32,211 nucleotides of DNA from Burkholderiales bacterium (lineage in GTDB: Bacteria > Pseudomonadota > Gammaproteobacteria > Burkholderiales > Burkholderiaceae_C). This document shows, piece by piece, positions 6,703-14,951 of the stretch; positions within the stretch are counted from its first letter, which is position 1, and the number at the start of each line of letters is the position of its first letter. The translations under genes were made by a program, and so were the position numbers. The stretch is taken from contig CANGBT010000011.1 in the NCBI GenBank assembly GCA_947452135.1, forward strand, positions 1-32,211. Reading direction: 5' to 3'. The notes beneath the pieces were generated by a model, which made no database searches, was not told the DNA's origin, and worked only from the letters and a program-made list of their open reading frames with translations.

Positions 6703-7185
6703 ATGAACCGCTCTGTCCAAAAGGGTTTCACCCTCATCGAACTGATGATCGTTGTTGCGATCATCGGCATCCTGGCCGCTGTTGCTCTGCCGGCTTATTC
6801 CGATTACACAAAGAAAGCCAAGATGTCTGAGGTCGTTCTGGCCGCATCGTCTTGCCGCACCACGATCACCGAGGCGGTTCAGTCTGCAACTGCCTCGACG
6901 CTGCCTGCTGCCGGCGCTTGGGGTTGCGAAAGCACCTCGGGCACTGCGCCTTCGAAGTACGTGACCTCGGTTTCTACCAATGCCACCGGCATGATTTCGG
7001 TGGTCGCCCAGAACATCGACGCGACGAACGTGGACACCAAGATCCTGACGCTGAAGCCATTTTCTGACTCGGCTATGACCACTGCACCCGTCGGTGGCGG
7101 CGCCATCTACACATGGCGCTGTGGCAACACGACCGATGGCACGACGATCTCCGCCAAGTACCTGCCAGGTTCTTGCAAGGGCTGA
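6703..7185 (+). CDS. pilA: type IVa major pilin, copy 1
   Basis: A 160-aa prepilin with a class III leader (MNRSVQKG), cleaved by prepilin peptidase PilD before Phe9, and the hallmark [27 protein letters not shown] helix with Glu5 of the mature chain. Mature length is 152. Four cysteines (SSC, WGC, WRC, GSC) should give two disulfides, including the C-terminal D-region loop. ATG 6703 is preceded by AAGGA at 6691-6695; the tracked TTG at 6688 is too early. It is driven by the sigma-54 promoter above. The mature part is repeated 805 bp downstream in the second copy. It assembles into the pilus fibre for twitching, adhesion and DNA uptake. Confidence 0.96.
   Translation: MNRSVQKGFTLIELMIVVAIIGILAAVALPAYSDYTKKAKMSEVVLAASSCRTTITEAVQSATASTLPAAGAWGCESTSGTAPSKYVTSVSTNATGMISVVAQNIDATNVDTKILTLKPFSDSAMTTAPVGGGAIYTWRCGNTTDGTTISAKYLPGSCKG
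6727..7185 (+). repeat. direct repeat, unit 1 (mature pilin coding sequence)
   Basis: 459 bp encoding mature pilin 1, matching 7532-7990 without indels. Long stretches are identical at the DNA level, including about 68 bp from AAAGCCAAGATG onward. Recombination between the units would delete exactly 805 bp and leave one hybrid pilin. Confidence 0.95.
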
Positions 7186-7513
7186 TGCAGGCTGACTGTT
7201 GCTAGGGGGGGGGCTCGGTAGGGCCCCCCGGCCTTATGGCAGGTGTCTGGCCTGTCTGCCAGACAAGGTCTCCCCAAGGACGCATCCTTTCAGAAAGATG
7301 ACCATGTTCGAACTAGCGTTCCCCAGCGTTGAGCTGCTTCAGTTTGCCGTCGGCCGGGCATCATTCTGGGTTGTGGCGGCTCTCATCTGCGCCATGGCTT
7401 GCCTGACGGCCCTGTCTCACCAGTCGCAGCCCGTCCGAGCCAAGCTCCGAAGCGAGGTGACGAATGTCAGCCGCACGAGTCGCCAGGATTCATTGCCGCA
7501 ATCAACCGACGTC
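7186..7513. other. 328-bp spacer between the pilin copies
   Basis: It holds the G/C hairpin, a second perfect 8-bp hairpin (TGTCTGGC/GCCAGACA, 7244-7265) and a weak GG-N10-GC sigma-54-like match (TGGCAGGTGTCTGGCC, 7237-7252) that overlaps the second hairpin. The frame of the second pilin stays open through the whole spacer from 7196. From ATG 7298 or 7304 it would encode a hydrophobic stretch ([18 protein letters not shown]). TGAC-N4-GTCA occurs at 7458-7469. I see no independent gene that I can support. Confidence 0.5.
7208..7229 (+). terminator. G/C hairpin after pilin 1 (possible terminator or processing stem)
   Basis: GGGGGGC pairs with GCCCCCC across an 8-base loop, 22 bases after the first pilin stop. 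A T-run is missing, so termination would be weak. The left arm lies in a run of nine G (7205-7213). It may limit read-through so that pilin 1 is made in excess. Confidence 0.4.
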
Positions 7514-7990
7514 ATGCCAATGCAAAAAGGCTTCACCCTCATCGAACTGATGATCGTTGTTGCGATCATCGGCATCCTGGCTGCTGTTGCGCTGCCGGCT
7601 TATTCCGACTACACGAAGAAAGCCAAGATGTCTGAGGTCGTTCTGGCCGCATCGTCTTGCCGCACCACGATCACCGAGGCGGTTCAGACCGCCGTGTCTT
7701 CGACGCTGCCTGCCGCCGGCGCTTGGGGTTGCGAAAGCACCTCGGGCACTGCGCCGTCGAAATACGTGACCTCGGTTTCCACCAACGCCACCGGCATGAT
7801 TTCGGTGGTCGCCCAGAACATCGACGCGACGAACGTGGACACCAAGATTCTCACGTTGAAGCCATTCGCCAATGCGGCGCTGACCACTGCACCTTCGGGT
7901 GGCGGCACCATCTACACATGGCGCTGCGGCAACACGACCGACGGCACGACGATCTCTGCCAAGTACCTTCCAGGCTCTTGCAAGGGTTGA
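7514..7990 (+). CDS. type IVa major pilin, copy 2 (tandem duplicate)
   Basis: A 158-aa prepilin starting MPMQKG, with a six-residue leader before the same FTLIEL helix. The 152-aa mature part differs from copy 1 at nine positions by my count, clustered in two surface stretches (after EAVQ, and around [15 protein letters not shown]). All four cysteines are conserved. ATG 7514 (or 7520) has no Shine-Dalgarno nearby; the closest AGGA is 26 bases away, and the frame is open 105 codons upstream to 7199. Expression may therefore be low, read-through dependent, or start further upstream. It could be a minor or antigenic-variant subunit or a donor for gene conversion. A good terminator follows. Confidence 0.9.
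   Translation: MPMQKGFTLIELMIVVAIIGILAAVALPAYSDYTKKAKMSEVVLAASSCRTTITEAVQTAVSSTLPAAGAWGCESTSGTAPSKYVTSVSTNATGMISVVAQNIDATNVDTKILTLKPFANAALTTAPSGGGTIYTWRCGNTTDGTTISAKYLPGSCKG
7532..7990 (+). repeat. direct repeat, unit 2 (mature pilin coding sequence)
   Basis: Second copy of the 459-bp unit at 6727-7185. Many changes are synonymous third-position changes, and the nonsynonymous ones are confined to two short patches, suggesting duplication with constraint or gene conversion of the rest. Confidence 0.95.
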
Positions 7991-8010
7991 CGGGGACTGT
8001 CGACGACCCA

Positions 8011-8032
8011 AGGCCGCTTCGGCGGTCTTTTT
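8011..8032 (+). terminator. rho-independent terminator after pilin 2
   Basis: AGGCCGC-TTCG-GCGGTCT forms a 7-bp stem (one G:U) closed by a UUCG tetraloop, followed by five T. It separates the pilins from the accessory and glycosylation genes, which then need their own promoter or read-through. Confidence 0.88.
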
Positions 8033-8056
8033 CATTTGTGAACCGGCACGCATCGC

Positions 8057-8827
8057 ATGGAAAAGGGACCACCCACTTCTGCTGACCGGCTTCGCGCGGC
8101 CGGTATTCACTTGGCCGTGTGCGTTGTGGTGGCGGCGCTGGTGGCGCTGGTGGTTTTCCTGTGCTGGTACCCGGCGCCCTTCGCAGACCTGACCCACGTC
8201 ACTCCGATCTTTCTGATGCTGGTGGGCATCGACATCGTTGTCGGCCCGGCGCTCACTCTGGTTGTGGCCAAGCCCACCAAGCCTCGGGCCGAACTGCTGC
8301 GCGACCTGAGTGTCATTGCGTTGCTTCAACTGGGCGCGCTTGCCTACGGTGTGCACAGCGTGGCTTCAGCGCGTCCCGTAGCGCTGGCGTTCGAGGTCGA
8401 CCTGTTCAGGCTGGTGACGGCCAACGAGATTGACGACGCTTCGCTGGCCGAAGCGCCAGCGGCCCTGCGAGAGCTGCCCTGGCGAGGTCCGAGGCTGATG
8501 GCTGTCGTCAAGCCGGACGATCCGAGTGAGCAACTGCGCACGATCGATCTGGGTCTGGCGGGCGTGCCGCTGGCCGCACTGCCGAAATACTGGCGCGACT
8601 ACGCGAGCCTCGCCGATGAAGTCTGGCGCAAGTCCAAGCCGGTGGCGCTTCTGCTTGAAAAGCACCCGCAGGTGGCAGCAGATGTTCAGGCGGCGGCGGC
8701 TGCAGCGGGGCAGCCTGTCAGCGCCTTGCGCTTTTTGCCTCTGTTGTCGCGACAGGCCAGTTGGGTCACCTTGATGGCCCCGGGCGCGAAGGTGGTGGGC
8801 CATTTGCCTGTGGACGGATTCTTCTAG
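8057..8827 (+). CDS. TfpX/TfpZ-family type IV pilin accessory protein
   Basis: A 256-aa inner-membrane protein with about three N-terminal helices (roughly 18-38, 48-70, 83-102) and a large periplasmic C-terminal part. The pattern (PFADLTHVTPIFLMLVGIDIVVGPALTLVVAKP, then a soluble domain ending in a hydrophobic VDGFF) fits the TfpX/TfpZ family encoded beside particular pilin alleles in Pseudomonas, Acinetobacter and Moraxella. Those proteins support surface pilus assembly of their cognate pilin, apparently with allele specificity. It is placed directly after the pilin terminator and 12 bp before the first OTase gene. ATG 8057 has only a weak ribosome site. Confidence 0.82.
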   Translation: MEKGPPTSADRLRAAGIHLAVCVVVAALVALVVFLCWYPAPFADLTHVTPIFLMLVGIDIVVGPALTLVVAKPTKPRAELLRDLSVIALLQLGALAYGVHSVASARPVALAFEVDLFRLVTANEIDDASLAEAPAALRELPWRGPRLMAVVKPDDPSEQLRTIDLGLAGVPLAALPKYWRDYASLADEVWRKSKPVALLLEKHPQVAADVQAAAAAAGQPVSALRFLPLLSRQASWVTLMAPGAKVVGHLPVDGFF

Positions 8828-8839
8828 CCCGGGCCTGCC

Positions 8840-10552
8840 TTGATCACCAATTTGCTGGAGCTCTTCGGCCTGATCCTGATCGGTGCGTGCTGGCTGGTGA
8901 CCGATCACTACCTGCCGTGGATGTGCGCCTACAACGACAGCGTGGCAGCCCTGGCGCTGCTGTGCCTGCTGGCTCCCACCCTTTCGCGGCTGCGCTCGTC
9001 GCAGCCGCGGGCGGTGCCCGCGGCGTTTTGGGTTCTGGTGGCCGTGGCCTGCATTCCCTGGCTGCAATGGGCGTTCGGCCAAATCACGTTTTTTGACGAC
9101 GCGCTGCTCGGCAGCGTCTACGTCCTGGGCCTGGCTGTGGCCGTGCTGTGCGGCTTTGAGTGGTCGTGCCGGGACGCACCCGGTTCTGCGATCCGCATGG
9201 CCACCGTCGTGTTGACGGTAGCCGTGGTCTCAGCGGGCCTTGCGCTGATGCAAGGCCTGGAGGTGGGCAATTTGGGTTTCTGGGCCCTGCCTGCGGCTCG
9301 GGATGGTCGAGCCGGCGCCAATCTGGCCCAACCCAACAACCTTGCCACCTTGCTGGGCCTCGGCGTGCTGGCCCTCTTGCTGTTGCGCGAGCGCGGTTGG
9401 CTGGGCACCGGGGCTTCTGCCTCTGTACTCACGCTGTTGTTGCTTGGCGCGGCCACCACGCAGTCGCGTGCGGCCATGTTGTTCGGTCCGGCGGTGCTTC
9501 TGGGCTGGTGGTTGGTCCGCCGGCGCGGGGTGCCCGTTCGCACATCTTTGGCGGCCATCAGTCTGACGACGGCCGCGCACTGGCTGCTGGTCTGGTTCTG
9601 GCCGGTGTTGCAAAAAGCGCTGCGGTTGCATGACGTTGCCGGGACGCTGACCGAGCGGCAGGGCGGAGCGCGGTTGAAGGCGTGGGCGATGTTCTTCGAT
9701 GCCCTGTCAGACGCGCCTTGGTTCGGGGTGGGCTGGCTGCAAACGGCCAGCGCCCAGTTCTCGGTGGTTGAACGTCATGGGCCATTGTTCGACGCTGTGT
9801 ACCAGCATGCCCACAACCTGCTGCTCGAATTGCTGTTGTGGTGCGGCTACCCCCTTGGTTTGCTGCTGTCGGGTCTGCTGCTGTTCTGGTTCGCCGACCG
9901 CGCCCGGCGCGTCAAGTCGGTCGAGGCCGTGGTGGGCCTGCTGATGGTCACAGTCCTGCTCATTCACAGCCTGCTCGAGCTGCCTCACCACTACGCTTAT
10001 TTCCTGATTCCGGTGGGTTGGTGGGCCGGCCGGGTTGAGCATGACGTGGGTGCCGGCATCAAACGTGGCGCTGGGTGGCGCTGGCTGCCCGTGGGGCTGA
10101 GTGTGGTCATGGTGGTGTGCTTGTTGAAGGATTACCCCGCCGTTGAAGAAAGCTTCCGGCGGGCCCTGTTCGAGACCCGGCGCATCGGCCCGCCGTATGC
10201 CGGCGAACTGGTGCCCGATGCCCCGTTCCTGCCCAGCATGACGACGACGCTGCATTGGGTGCGAACCCCGGCTGTGGCGGGAATGTCCGAGCAGGAGATC
10301 GCCTCGCTAGAAGCCAGCACGAAGCGCTTTGTCTACCCGGCTTCGATGGTGAAGCTGTCGTACGCCCTGGCGCTCAATGGCCGCTTGCCGCAGGCCGTGC
10401 AGATGTTCAAGAAGATCTACTTCATCCACGGCTTGCCCGCCTATCAGCTCGCGCTGGGGCAGTTGCATGCGCGCGTGCAGGCCGGCGACACGGCATTGGC
10501 CGCGCTCGAGGCGGGCTGTCCCACACAGTGGGCTGTCCGGGAGGCTCACTAA
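8840..10552 (+). CDS. Wzy/PglL-type O-oligosaccharyltransferase 1 (pilin glycosylation)
   Basis: A 570-aa polytopic membrane protein of the O-antigen ligase/PglL superfamily, about 10-12 helices to residue 430 and then a periplasmic TPR-like tail. Motifs shared with its neighbour are GANLAQPNNLATLL and the periplasmic-loop PWFGVGW followed by QHAHNLLLELL (Q322-N326), where the essential His of PglL-type ligases lies. It should transfer lipid-linked glycan to Ser/Thr of pilin in the periplasm. The start is TTG 8840, 12 bp after the accessory gene; the first in-frame ATG (8921) would remove the first helix. A Wzy polymerase role is possible, but the pilin context favours protein glycosylation. 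Confidence 0.8.
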   Translation: MITNLLELFGLILIGACWLVTDHYLPWMCAYNDSVAALALLCLLAPTLSRLRSSQPRAVPAAFWVLVAVACIPWLQWAFGQITFFDDALLGSVYVLGLAVAVLCGFEWSCRDAPGSAIRMATVVLTVAVVSAGLALMQGLEVGNLGFWALPAARDGRAGANLAQPNNLATLLGLGVLALLLLRERGWLGTGASASVLTLLLLGAATTQSRAAMLFGPAVLLGWWLVRRRGVPVRTSLAAISLTTAAHWLLVWFWPVLQKALRLHDVAGTLTERQGGARLKAWAMFFDALSDAPWFGVGWLQTASAQFSVVERHGPLFDAVYQHAHNLLLELLLWCGYPLGLLLSGLLLFWFADRARRVKSVEAVVGLLMVTVLLIHSLLELPHHYAYFLIPVGWWAGRVEHDVGAGIKRGAGWRWLPVGLSVVMVVCLLKDYPAVEESFRRALFETRRIGPPYAGELVPDAPFLPSMTTTLHWVRTPAVAGMSEQEIASLEASTKRFVYPASMVKLSYALALNGRLPQAVQMFKKIYFIHGLPAYQLALGQLHARVQAGDTALAALEAGCPTQWAVREAH

Positions 10553-10562
10553 ACTTCGCCTC

Positions 10563-12383
10563 ATGCGATCAACTCCGGCCCACGGGCTGCTCTGGCTGGC
10601 GGCTTGCGTGGCCGTGGTGCCTGCCGCGCTGCTGGCGGTGGGTCTGCCGCCATCGGCGACGTTTCTCAATCAGGCCGCAGCACTCAGCGGCTGGGGTGTG
10701 ATGGGTACGGCGCTTGCGCTTGGTCTGCACCATTCAACCGATGCCAGCGCGCGGCTGGCGCTGCCGCCCGTCAATGGCGGGCTGATCGCCTTGCTGGCGG
10801 CGCTGGGGCTGCTGGCCGCGGCCTGTGTCGGTTCGTGGGCCTGGAATGGTCTTGCGTCATCGATCGCCGCATCAAACCTGGCCTTTGTGGCGGCGGCTGC
10901 CCTCGTGCTGCTGCTGGGCGCGGCCACCACGGCCGCTGGCGCACACGAGCCGGCGTTCCGAGCGTTGTGCGTGGCGTTGCTGGCGGCGGGTTTGCTCAGC
11001 ACCGCGGTCGGCGCGGTGCAGGTGCTCGCGCCCGAATGGGCCGACGGCCACTGGATTGCGCTCACCGCGCTCGAGGGCCGCGCGTCTGGCAATCTGCGCC
11101 AGCCCAATCACCTGAGCAGCCTGCTGCTGTGGTCGCTGGTGGCCGGGGTGTGGCTGGCCGAATCGGGAGACGCGGCCGATGACGCACCGTTCGCGCGATC
11201 AGCTCAGTGGCGCTGGCCATTGGCGCTGCTGGCTTTGGTCACCCTCATCTTCGGGCTGGTGCTCAGCGCGTCGCGCACCGGCACGGTCGGGGTGCTGGTG
11301 CTGGCGGTGTGGGGCGCACTTGACCGTGGCTTGTCGCGCCGCGCGCGCGTCTTGCTGCTGGCCATGCCGCTGCTGTATGCCGCTTGCTGGTGGGGCTTGA
11401 GCGAGTGGGCCGAGGCCACCGGCCATGTGTTTGGCGGCGCCGAGCGATTGCGCAGCGAGTCCGACATTTCAAGTTCGCGCTTTGGCATCTGGTCCAACAC
11501 GCTCGGTCTGATCGCGCTGCACCCATGGGGCGGCGTGGGCTGGGGCGAGTTCAACCTGGCGTGGTCGCTCACGCCGTTTGCGCACCGGCCGGTGGCGTTC
11601 TTCGATCACACCCACAACCTGCCGCTGCAACTGGTGGTCGAACTCGGCGTGCCACTGGGGTTGGGCGTGACCGCGCTGCTGATGACCGCGCTGTGGCGGG
11701 CCTGGCGTGCCACTCAGCGCACGGCGGTGCATCAAAGCGCAGCCCTTTCCACGCTGCTGCGATCGGCCTGGATGATGGTGCTGCTGGTGGCGTTGCACAG
11801 CTTGCTCGAATACCCGCTGTGGTACGCCTACTTCCTGCTGCCGGCGGCATTTGCCTGGGGGCTGTGTCTCGGCGCGGATCGGCGTGCTGATGGGGTTGTG
11901 GCGCCAGCGCGGCCGGGCTGGGCGCTGCTGTGCGGCTCGCTGCTGCTGGCTGCCGGTGGCTTGTTTGCGGTGATCGACTACCTGCCGGTCGTGGCCATCT
12001 TCGAGCCGCGTGACGGCGCGGCCGCATTGCCCGAACGCATTGCTGCCGGCCAGCGCAGCGTGTTCTTCGCGCACCATGCCGACTACGCTGCGGCCACCAC
12101 CAACACCACGCCGTCCGGGGTGCTGCAAGGCGTTCAGGGCGCACGGCACTTTCTGCTCGACACCCGGCTGATGATGAGCTGGGCGCGTGCCCTGGCCGAT
12201 AGCGGCGACATCGAGCGTGCACGCCACATCGCGCAGCGCCTGCGCGAGTTCCACAACCCCGCGTCCGCGTCGTTTTTCGAGCTGTGTGATGCCGAGCGCG
12301 AAGTGGCCGCCGACATCACCGACCCGCTGCCGTTCCAGTGCACGCCACCGGCGCGCGTATTTGGCTACGAGGACTTTCGGTGA
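10563..12383 (+). CDS. PglL-type O-oligosaccharyltransferase 2
   Basis: A 606-aa membrane enzyme. It has the PglL_A-type motif ASGNLRQPNHLSSLL (G176-H183) and the Wzy_C-type signature HPWGGVGWGEFNLAW followed by FDHTHNLPLQL, with His349 in the position I recall as essential in Neisseria PglL (also H349). A C-terminal periplasmic region of about 150 residues follows the last helix, as in PglL proteins with the Wzy_C_2 domain. ATG 10563 lies 10 bp after OTase 1; the longer tracked ORF from 10377 overlaps OTase 1 in another frame and is discarded. It is more canonical than OTase 1 and may be the general O-OTase. Confidence 0.88.
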   Translation: MRSTPAHGLLWLAACVAVVPAALLAVGLPPSATFLNQAAALSGWGVMGTALALGLHHSTDASARLALPPVNGGLIALLAALGLLAAACVGSWAWNGLASSIAASNLAFVAAAALVLLLGAATTAAGAHEPAFRALCVALLAAGLLSTAVGAVQVLAPEWADGHWIALTALEGRASGNLRQPNHLSSLLLWSLVAGVWLAESGDAADDAPFARSAQWRWPLALLALVTLIFGLVLSASRTGTVGVLVLAVWGALDRGLSRRARVLLLAMPLLYAACWWGLSEWAEATGHVFGGAERLRSESDISSSRFGIWSNTLGLIALHPWGGVGWGEFNLAWSLTPFAHRPVAFFDHTHNLPLQLVVELGVPLGLGVTALLMTALWRAWRATQRTAVHQSAALSTLLRSAWMMVLLVALHSLLEYPLWYAYFLLPAAFAWGLCLGADRRADGVVAPARPGWALLCGSLLLAAGGLFAVIDYLPVVAIFEPRDGAAALPERIAAGQRSVFFAHHADYAAATTNTTPSGVLQGVQGARHFLLDTRLMMSWARALADSGDIERARHIAQRLREFHNPASASFFELCDAEREVAADITDPLPFQCTPPARVFGYEDFR

Positions 12384-12455
12384 TCCGTGGGCCAAGCCGC
12401 AAAGGCCTGGGCCTTGATCCGGGAAACCCGACGGGTTGACAGCCGCTGAGGCATG

Positions 12456-12481
12456 AAAAAGCCCCTGGGATCACCAGGGGC
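12456..12481 (-). terminator. rho-independent terminator of the DUF5666 gene
   Basis: On the minus strand, GCCCCTGG-TGATC-CCAGGGGC is a perfect 8-bp stem followed by TTTTT. It lies 56 bp beyond the stop of the minus-strand DUF5666 gene. On the plus strand no T-run follows, so it does not obviously serve the OTase gene. The rest of the gap 12384-12537 holds nothing else I can support. Confidence 0.85.
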
Positions 12482-12537
12482 CTCGGTCTTGCGCACCGGC
12501 CGCAGCCGGCGCCGGTGATGAGCACACGCTCGCCGCG

Positions 12538-13947
12538 TCAGACCGGCGGGTGACCCTTGACCTCGATCTTGGTCGCCACGAAGACACCGCCGGCGTTGAG
12601 CGCGCCCTTGATCTCGACGTACACGCCGTTGGCCAGGTCGGCGGCCGACTTGCCGTGCTCGAAGATGGCGTTGGTCGCATCGACTGGCACGCCATTGACC
12701 TTGAAGCTGGAGACCGACACAAAGTCGGCGACCAGGCCGTGGTCTTCGAAGTCATGGCCCGTCGCATCGCTGCCCGTCTTGAGCTCGACCTTGGTCGCCA
12801 CCAGCACACCGTCCACCACGTGGCCCTTGATCTCGACATAGCTGCCCACCGCCAGCAGGCCGATGTTGCCGTGTTCGAACACGGTGTCGGCCGTCACGGA
12901 CACCGTCACGTCGTGGACCACGATCGTGGTGGTGGTGCCATCGGTCGTCAGGCTGCTGACGGCCCCGTACAACTCATTGCGGTCGTTGTCATCGGCACCG
13001 ACTTGAACCTTGGTGGCCTTCAAGACGCTGCCATCCCAGATGCCCTTGACCTTGATGAACTGACCGGCCGCGATGGACGAGCCGCCCTCGAACCTCGCCG
13101 CAGACACATCCACCGGCGTGCCCGACACCTTCAACAGGCCGTTGACCGGCGCCGTCTCGGCGATGCCCTTGAGCTTGAGGTACGAGTTGGCTGCCACGTT
13201 TTCACCGTTGGCCGCACCCTCATTGACCTTGACCGATGTGGCCGTCAGCACGCCAGCCACCGGACCGGCAGAGGCCTTGACCTTCACCCGCTTGCCGTCG
13301 CCCAAGGTGCCCGTGACGCCGGCCGTGTTGTAGTCCACGGTCAGGCCGCCGACCACGAAGGTCTTGGCGGTCGTGTCGAGCGCGCTCATGCGCCCCACCA
13401 GGCGCACGCCCAACAGGCCGCTCTTCTTCTCGATCAGCGTGGCCAGCAGCGTGTTGTCGCTTTGCAGCACGCCGTAGACCTCGATGGGGTCGCCCACAAC
13501 CAGATCGGCAAGTGTGGCCACGCCTTCATAGATCGTGGAAGCGTTGGTGGTGACGGTCTGGCCGAGCAGCACCAGCGTACCGGCCCCTGTGTTGATGCTG
13601 GTGATCAGCCCCTCGGTGCCGTGCGTCAGCGACAACTGCGTGGCCGTGCCGCGTGAGGTGGCGTCGTCGGCATCGCCGCCGACCGTGACCATCATGCCCA
13701 GTCGCAGGTCTTCAAGGCGGACCGGGTTGCCATCGTCATCCACGGTGTTGGCGCCCACGGTGTCAAAGCGCACGCCGTTGACGATCACCGAGCCGAAGCC
13801 GGTGATGGGGCCGGAGTAGACCGAGGAGGTCGGCGCCACGGTGCCCGACGAACTGCCGCCGCCACCACCGCCACAGCCCACCACAGCCAGCGCGACCGCG
13901 AGCGCGGCAACCGGGCCGCAGGCCCACGGATTGAGTTTGAAATTCAT
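12538..13947 (-). CDS. DUF5666 repeat lipoprotein, exported
   Basis: A 469-aa secreted protein with a lipobox (AVVGC) followed by a Gly/Ser-rich spacer (GGGGGGSSSG). The rest is six to seven tandem beta-rich units of about 65 residues in the DUF5666 style. Each ends in a line like YVEIKGHVVDGVLVATKVE, and several carry an F-E-H/G-G motif before it (VFEHG, IFEHG, RFEGG). It probably forms a string of small barrels at the cell surface; function is unknown, with no enzymatic motif. ATG 13947 is preceded by AGGGA; the tracked start seven codons upstream is less likely. It has its own terminator and appears monocistronic. The 221-bp gap to tapT has only short GTAAC/GTTAC repeats. Confidence 0.85.
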   Translation of the reverse strand: MNFKLNPWACGPVAALAVALAVVGCGGGGGGSSSGTVAPTSSVYSGPITGFGSVIVNGVRFDTVGANTVDDDGNPVRLEDLRLGMMVTVGGDADDATSRGTATQLSLTHGTEGLITSINTGAGTLVLLGQTVTTNASTIYEGVATLADLVVGDPIEVYGVLQSDNTLLATLIEKKSGLLGVRLVGRMSALDTTAKTFVVGGLTVDYNTAGVTGTLGDGKRVKVKASAGPVAGVLTATSVKVNEGAANGENVAANSYLKLKGIAETAPVNGLLKVSGTPVDVSAARFEGGSSIAAGQFIKVKGIWDGSVLKATKVQVGADDNDRNELYGAVSSLTTDGTTTTIVVHDVTVSVTADTVFEHGNIGLLAVGSYVEIKGHVVDGVLVATKVELKTGSDATGHDFEDHGLVADFVSVSSFKVNGVPVDATNAIFEHGKSAADLANGVYVEIKGALNAGGVFVATKIEVKGHPPV

Positions 13948-14168
13948 GCTGATCCCTGTAAAAGTCACTGACGCAAGATGGGGCGTGGGCCCCCTGCGGT
14001 CAGTCTAGGAGTCAGCGGCGGGCGGCTCCATGACGCGCCAGCGGGCGTTTGTAACGGCCTGTTGCGCTGCGCGCGGCAGGGCTCCCAGTGAACCTGCCGA
14101 ACCGCCACGTTGCAGCTGGTTACCGTTGAAACGGCCCTCGTTACAGGGCTGGCGCCGGCTGAAGCGGA

Positions 14169-14951
14169 TCAAGCCTGAATTGCCGCGCGCCGTGACGGCA
14201 TTACTGCCAACGCCCGCAACCGCTCGTGCGCCGCGCCGTCCCACGCGACGGGCAGCTGGTTCTTGGCTTGCAGATAGTGGTGGGTGAACACGTCCAGATA
14301 GGCCTCCAGCGTTTGCTCGGCCACGTGCTCGCCGGCCAGGCTCATGCACAAGGCGGCCACTTCGCTGGTGCAAAAGTGGTCGTTGCGCCGCGAGCGGCGC
14401 AGCTTGTATTGCGAGATCTGGTCCGGGTTCAGGCTGAGCACCGGCAGGTGGTCGAGCCAGGGGCTCTTGCGAAACATCTTGCGCGCTTCGGACCAGGTGC
14501 CGTCGAGCAGGATGAACAGCGGGCGCTTGGCCGCCTCGCCACGGCCGGGTTCAGGCAGCGCCACGGTTTGCACCACCCGCTCGGGCGCCGCGTAGTCGCG
14601 CGGAAACACCACATACGGCTGCCACTGCGGGTCGCTCAGCAGAGCCAGCAGCGCGGGGTCGGTTTCGGTGCGCGCCCAGCCGAAGGCAAAGGTATCGGCC
14701 ACGACATCGGCAATCAGCCAGCCGGTGTTGCTGGGTTTGAGCGTTTCGATGTCGGCCATCAGCAGACACACCCCTGCGCGCGTGGCCACCGAGGGTCGCA
14801 AGGCGCACATGCAGTGGCTGGGCAACAGCCGGCAACCCTCACACCGCTCCTGCTTGAACCCGCCCCGGGCCATGAACGGCTTGGCGCTGCGCGCCAGACG
14901 GGCGGTGCGCAACAGGGAGACGGCGTGGGGTGTCGGGAGCTTCAGAGGCAT
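14169..14951 (-). CDS. tapT: DTW-domain tRNA-uridine aminocarboxypropyltransferase
   Basis: A 260-aa protein closely resembling E. coli TapT (YfiP), which uses S-adenosylmethionine to make acp3U at position 47 of tRNA. Visible are an N-terminal cysteine cluster (C37, C40, C47, C49) likely binding Zn, the KPSNTGWLIADVV segment, and the family signature D150-G-T-W with the following SEARKMFRKSPWL. Length is a little above E. coli (232). The ORF track begins at 15065; I chose ATG 14951 because the family alignment starts shortly after it and the extra N-terminus is Arg/Pro-rich shadow. It reads away from the AT-rich insert to its right. Confidence 0.93.
   Translation of the reverse strand: MPLKLPTPHAVSLLRTARLARSAKPFMARGGFKQERCEGCRLLPSHCMCALRPSVATRAGVCLLMADIETLKPSNTGWLIADVVADTFAFGWARTETDPALLALLSDPQWQPYVVFPRDYAAPERVVQTVALPEPGRGEAAKRPLFILLDGTWSEARKMFRKSPWLDHLPVLSLNPDQISQYKLRRSRRNDHFCTSEVAALCMSLAGEHVAEQTLEAYLDVFTHHYLQAKNQLPVAWDGAAHERLRALAVMPSRRAAIQA

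Noticed and set aside
12550-13656. 368-aa plus-strand ORF antisense to the DUF5666 gene
   Set aside because: His/Arg/Asp repeats simply mirror the DUF5666 repeat units; the minus strand has a lipobox, a ribosome site and a terminator.
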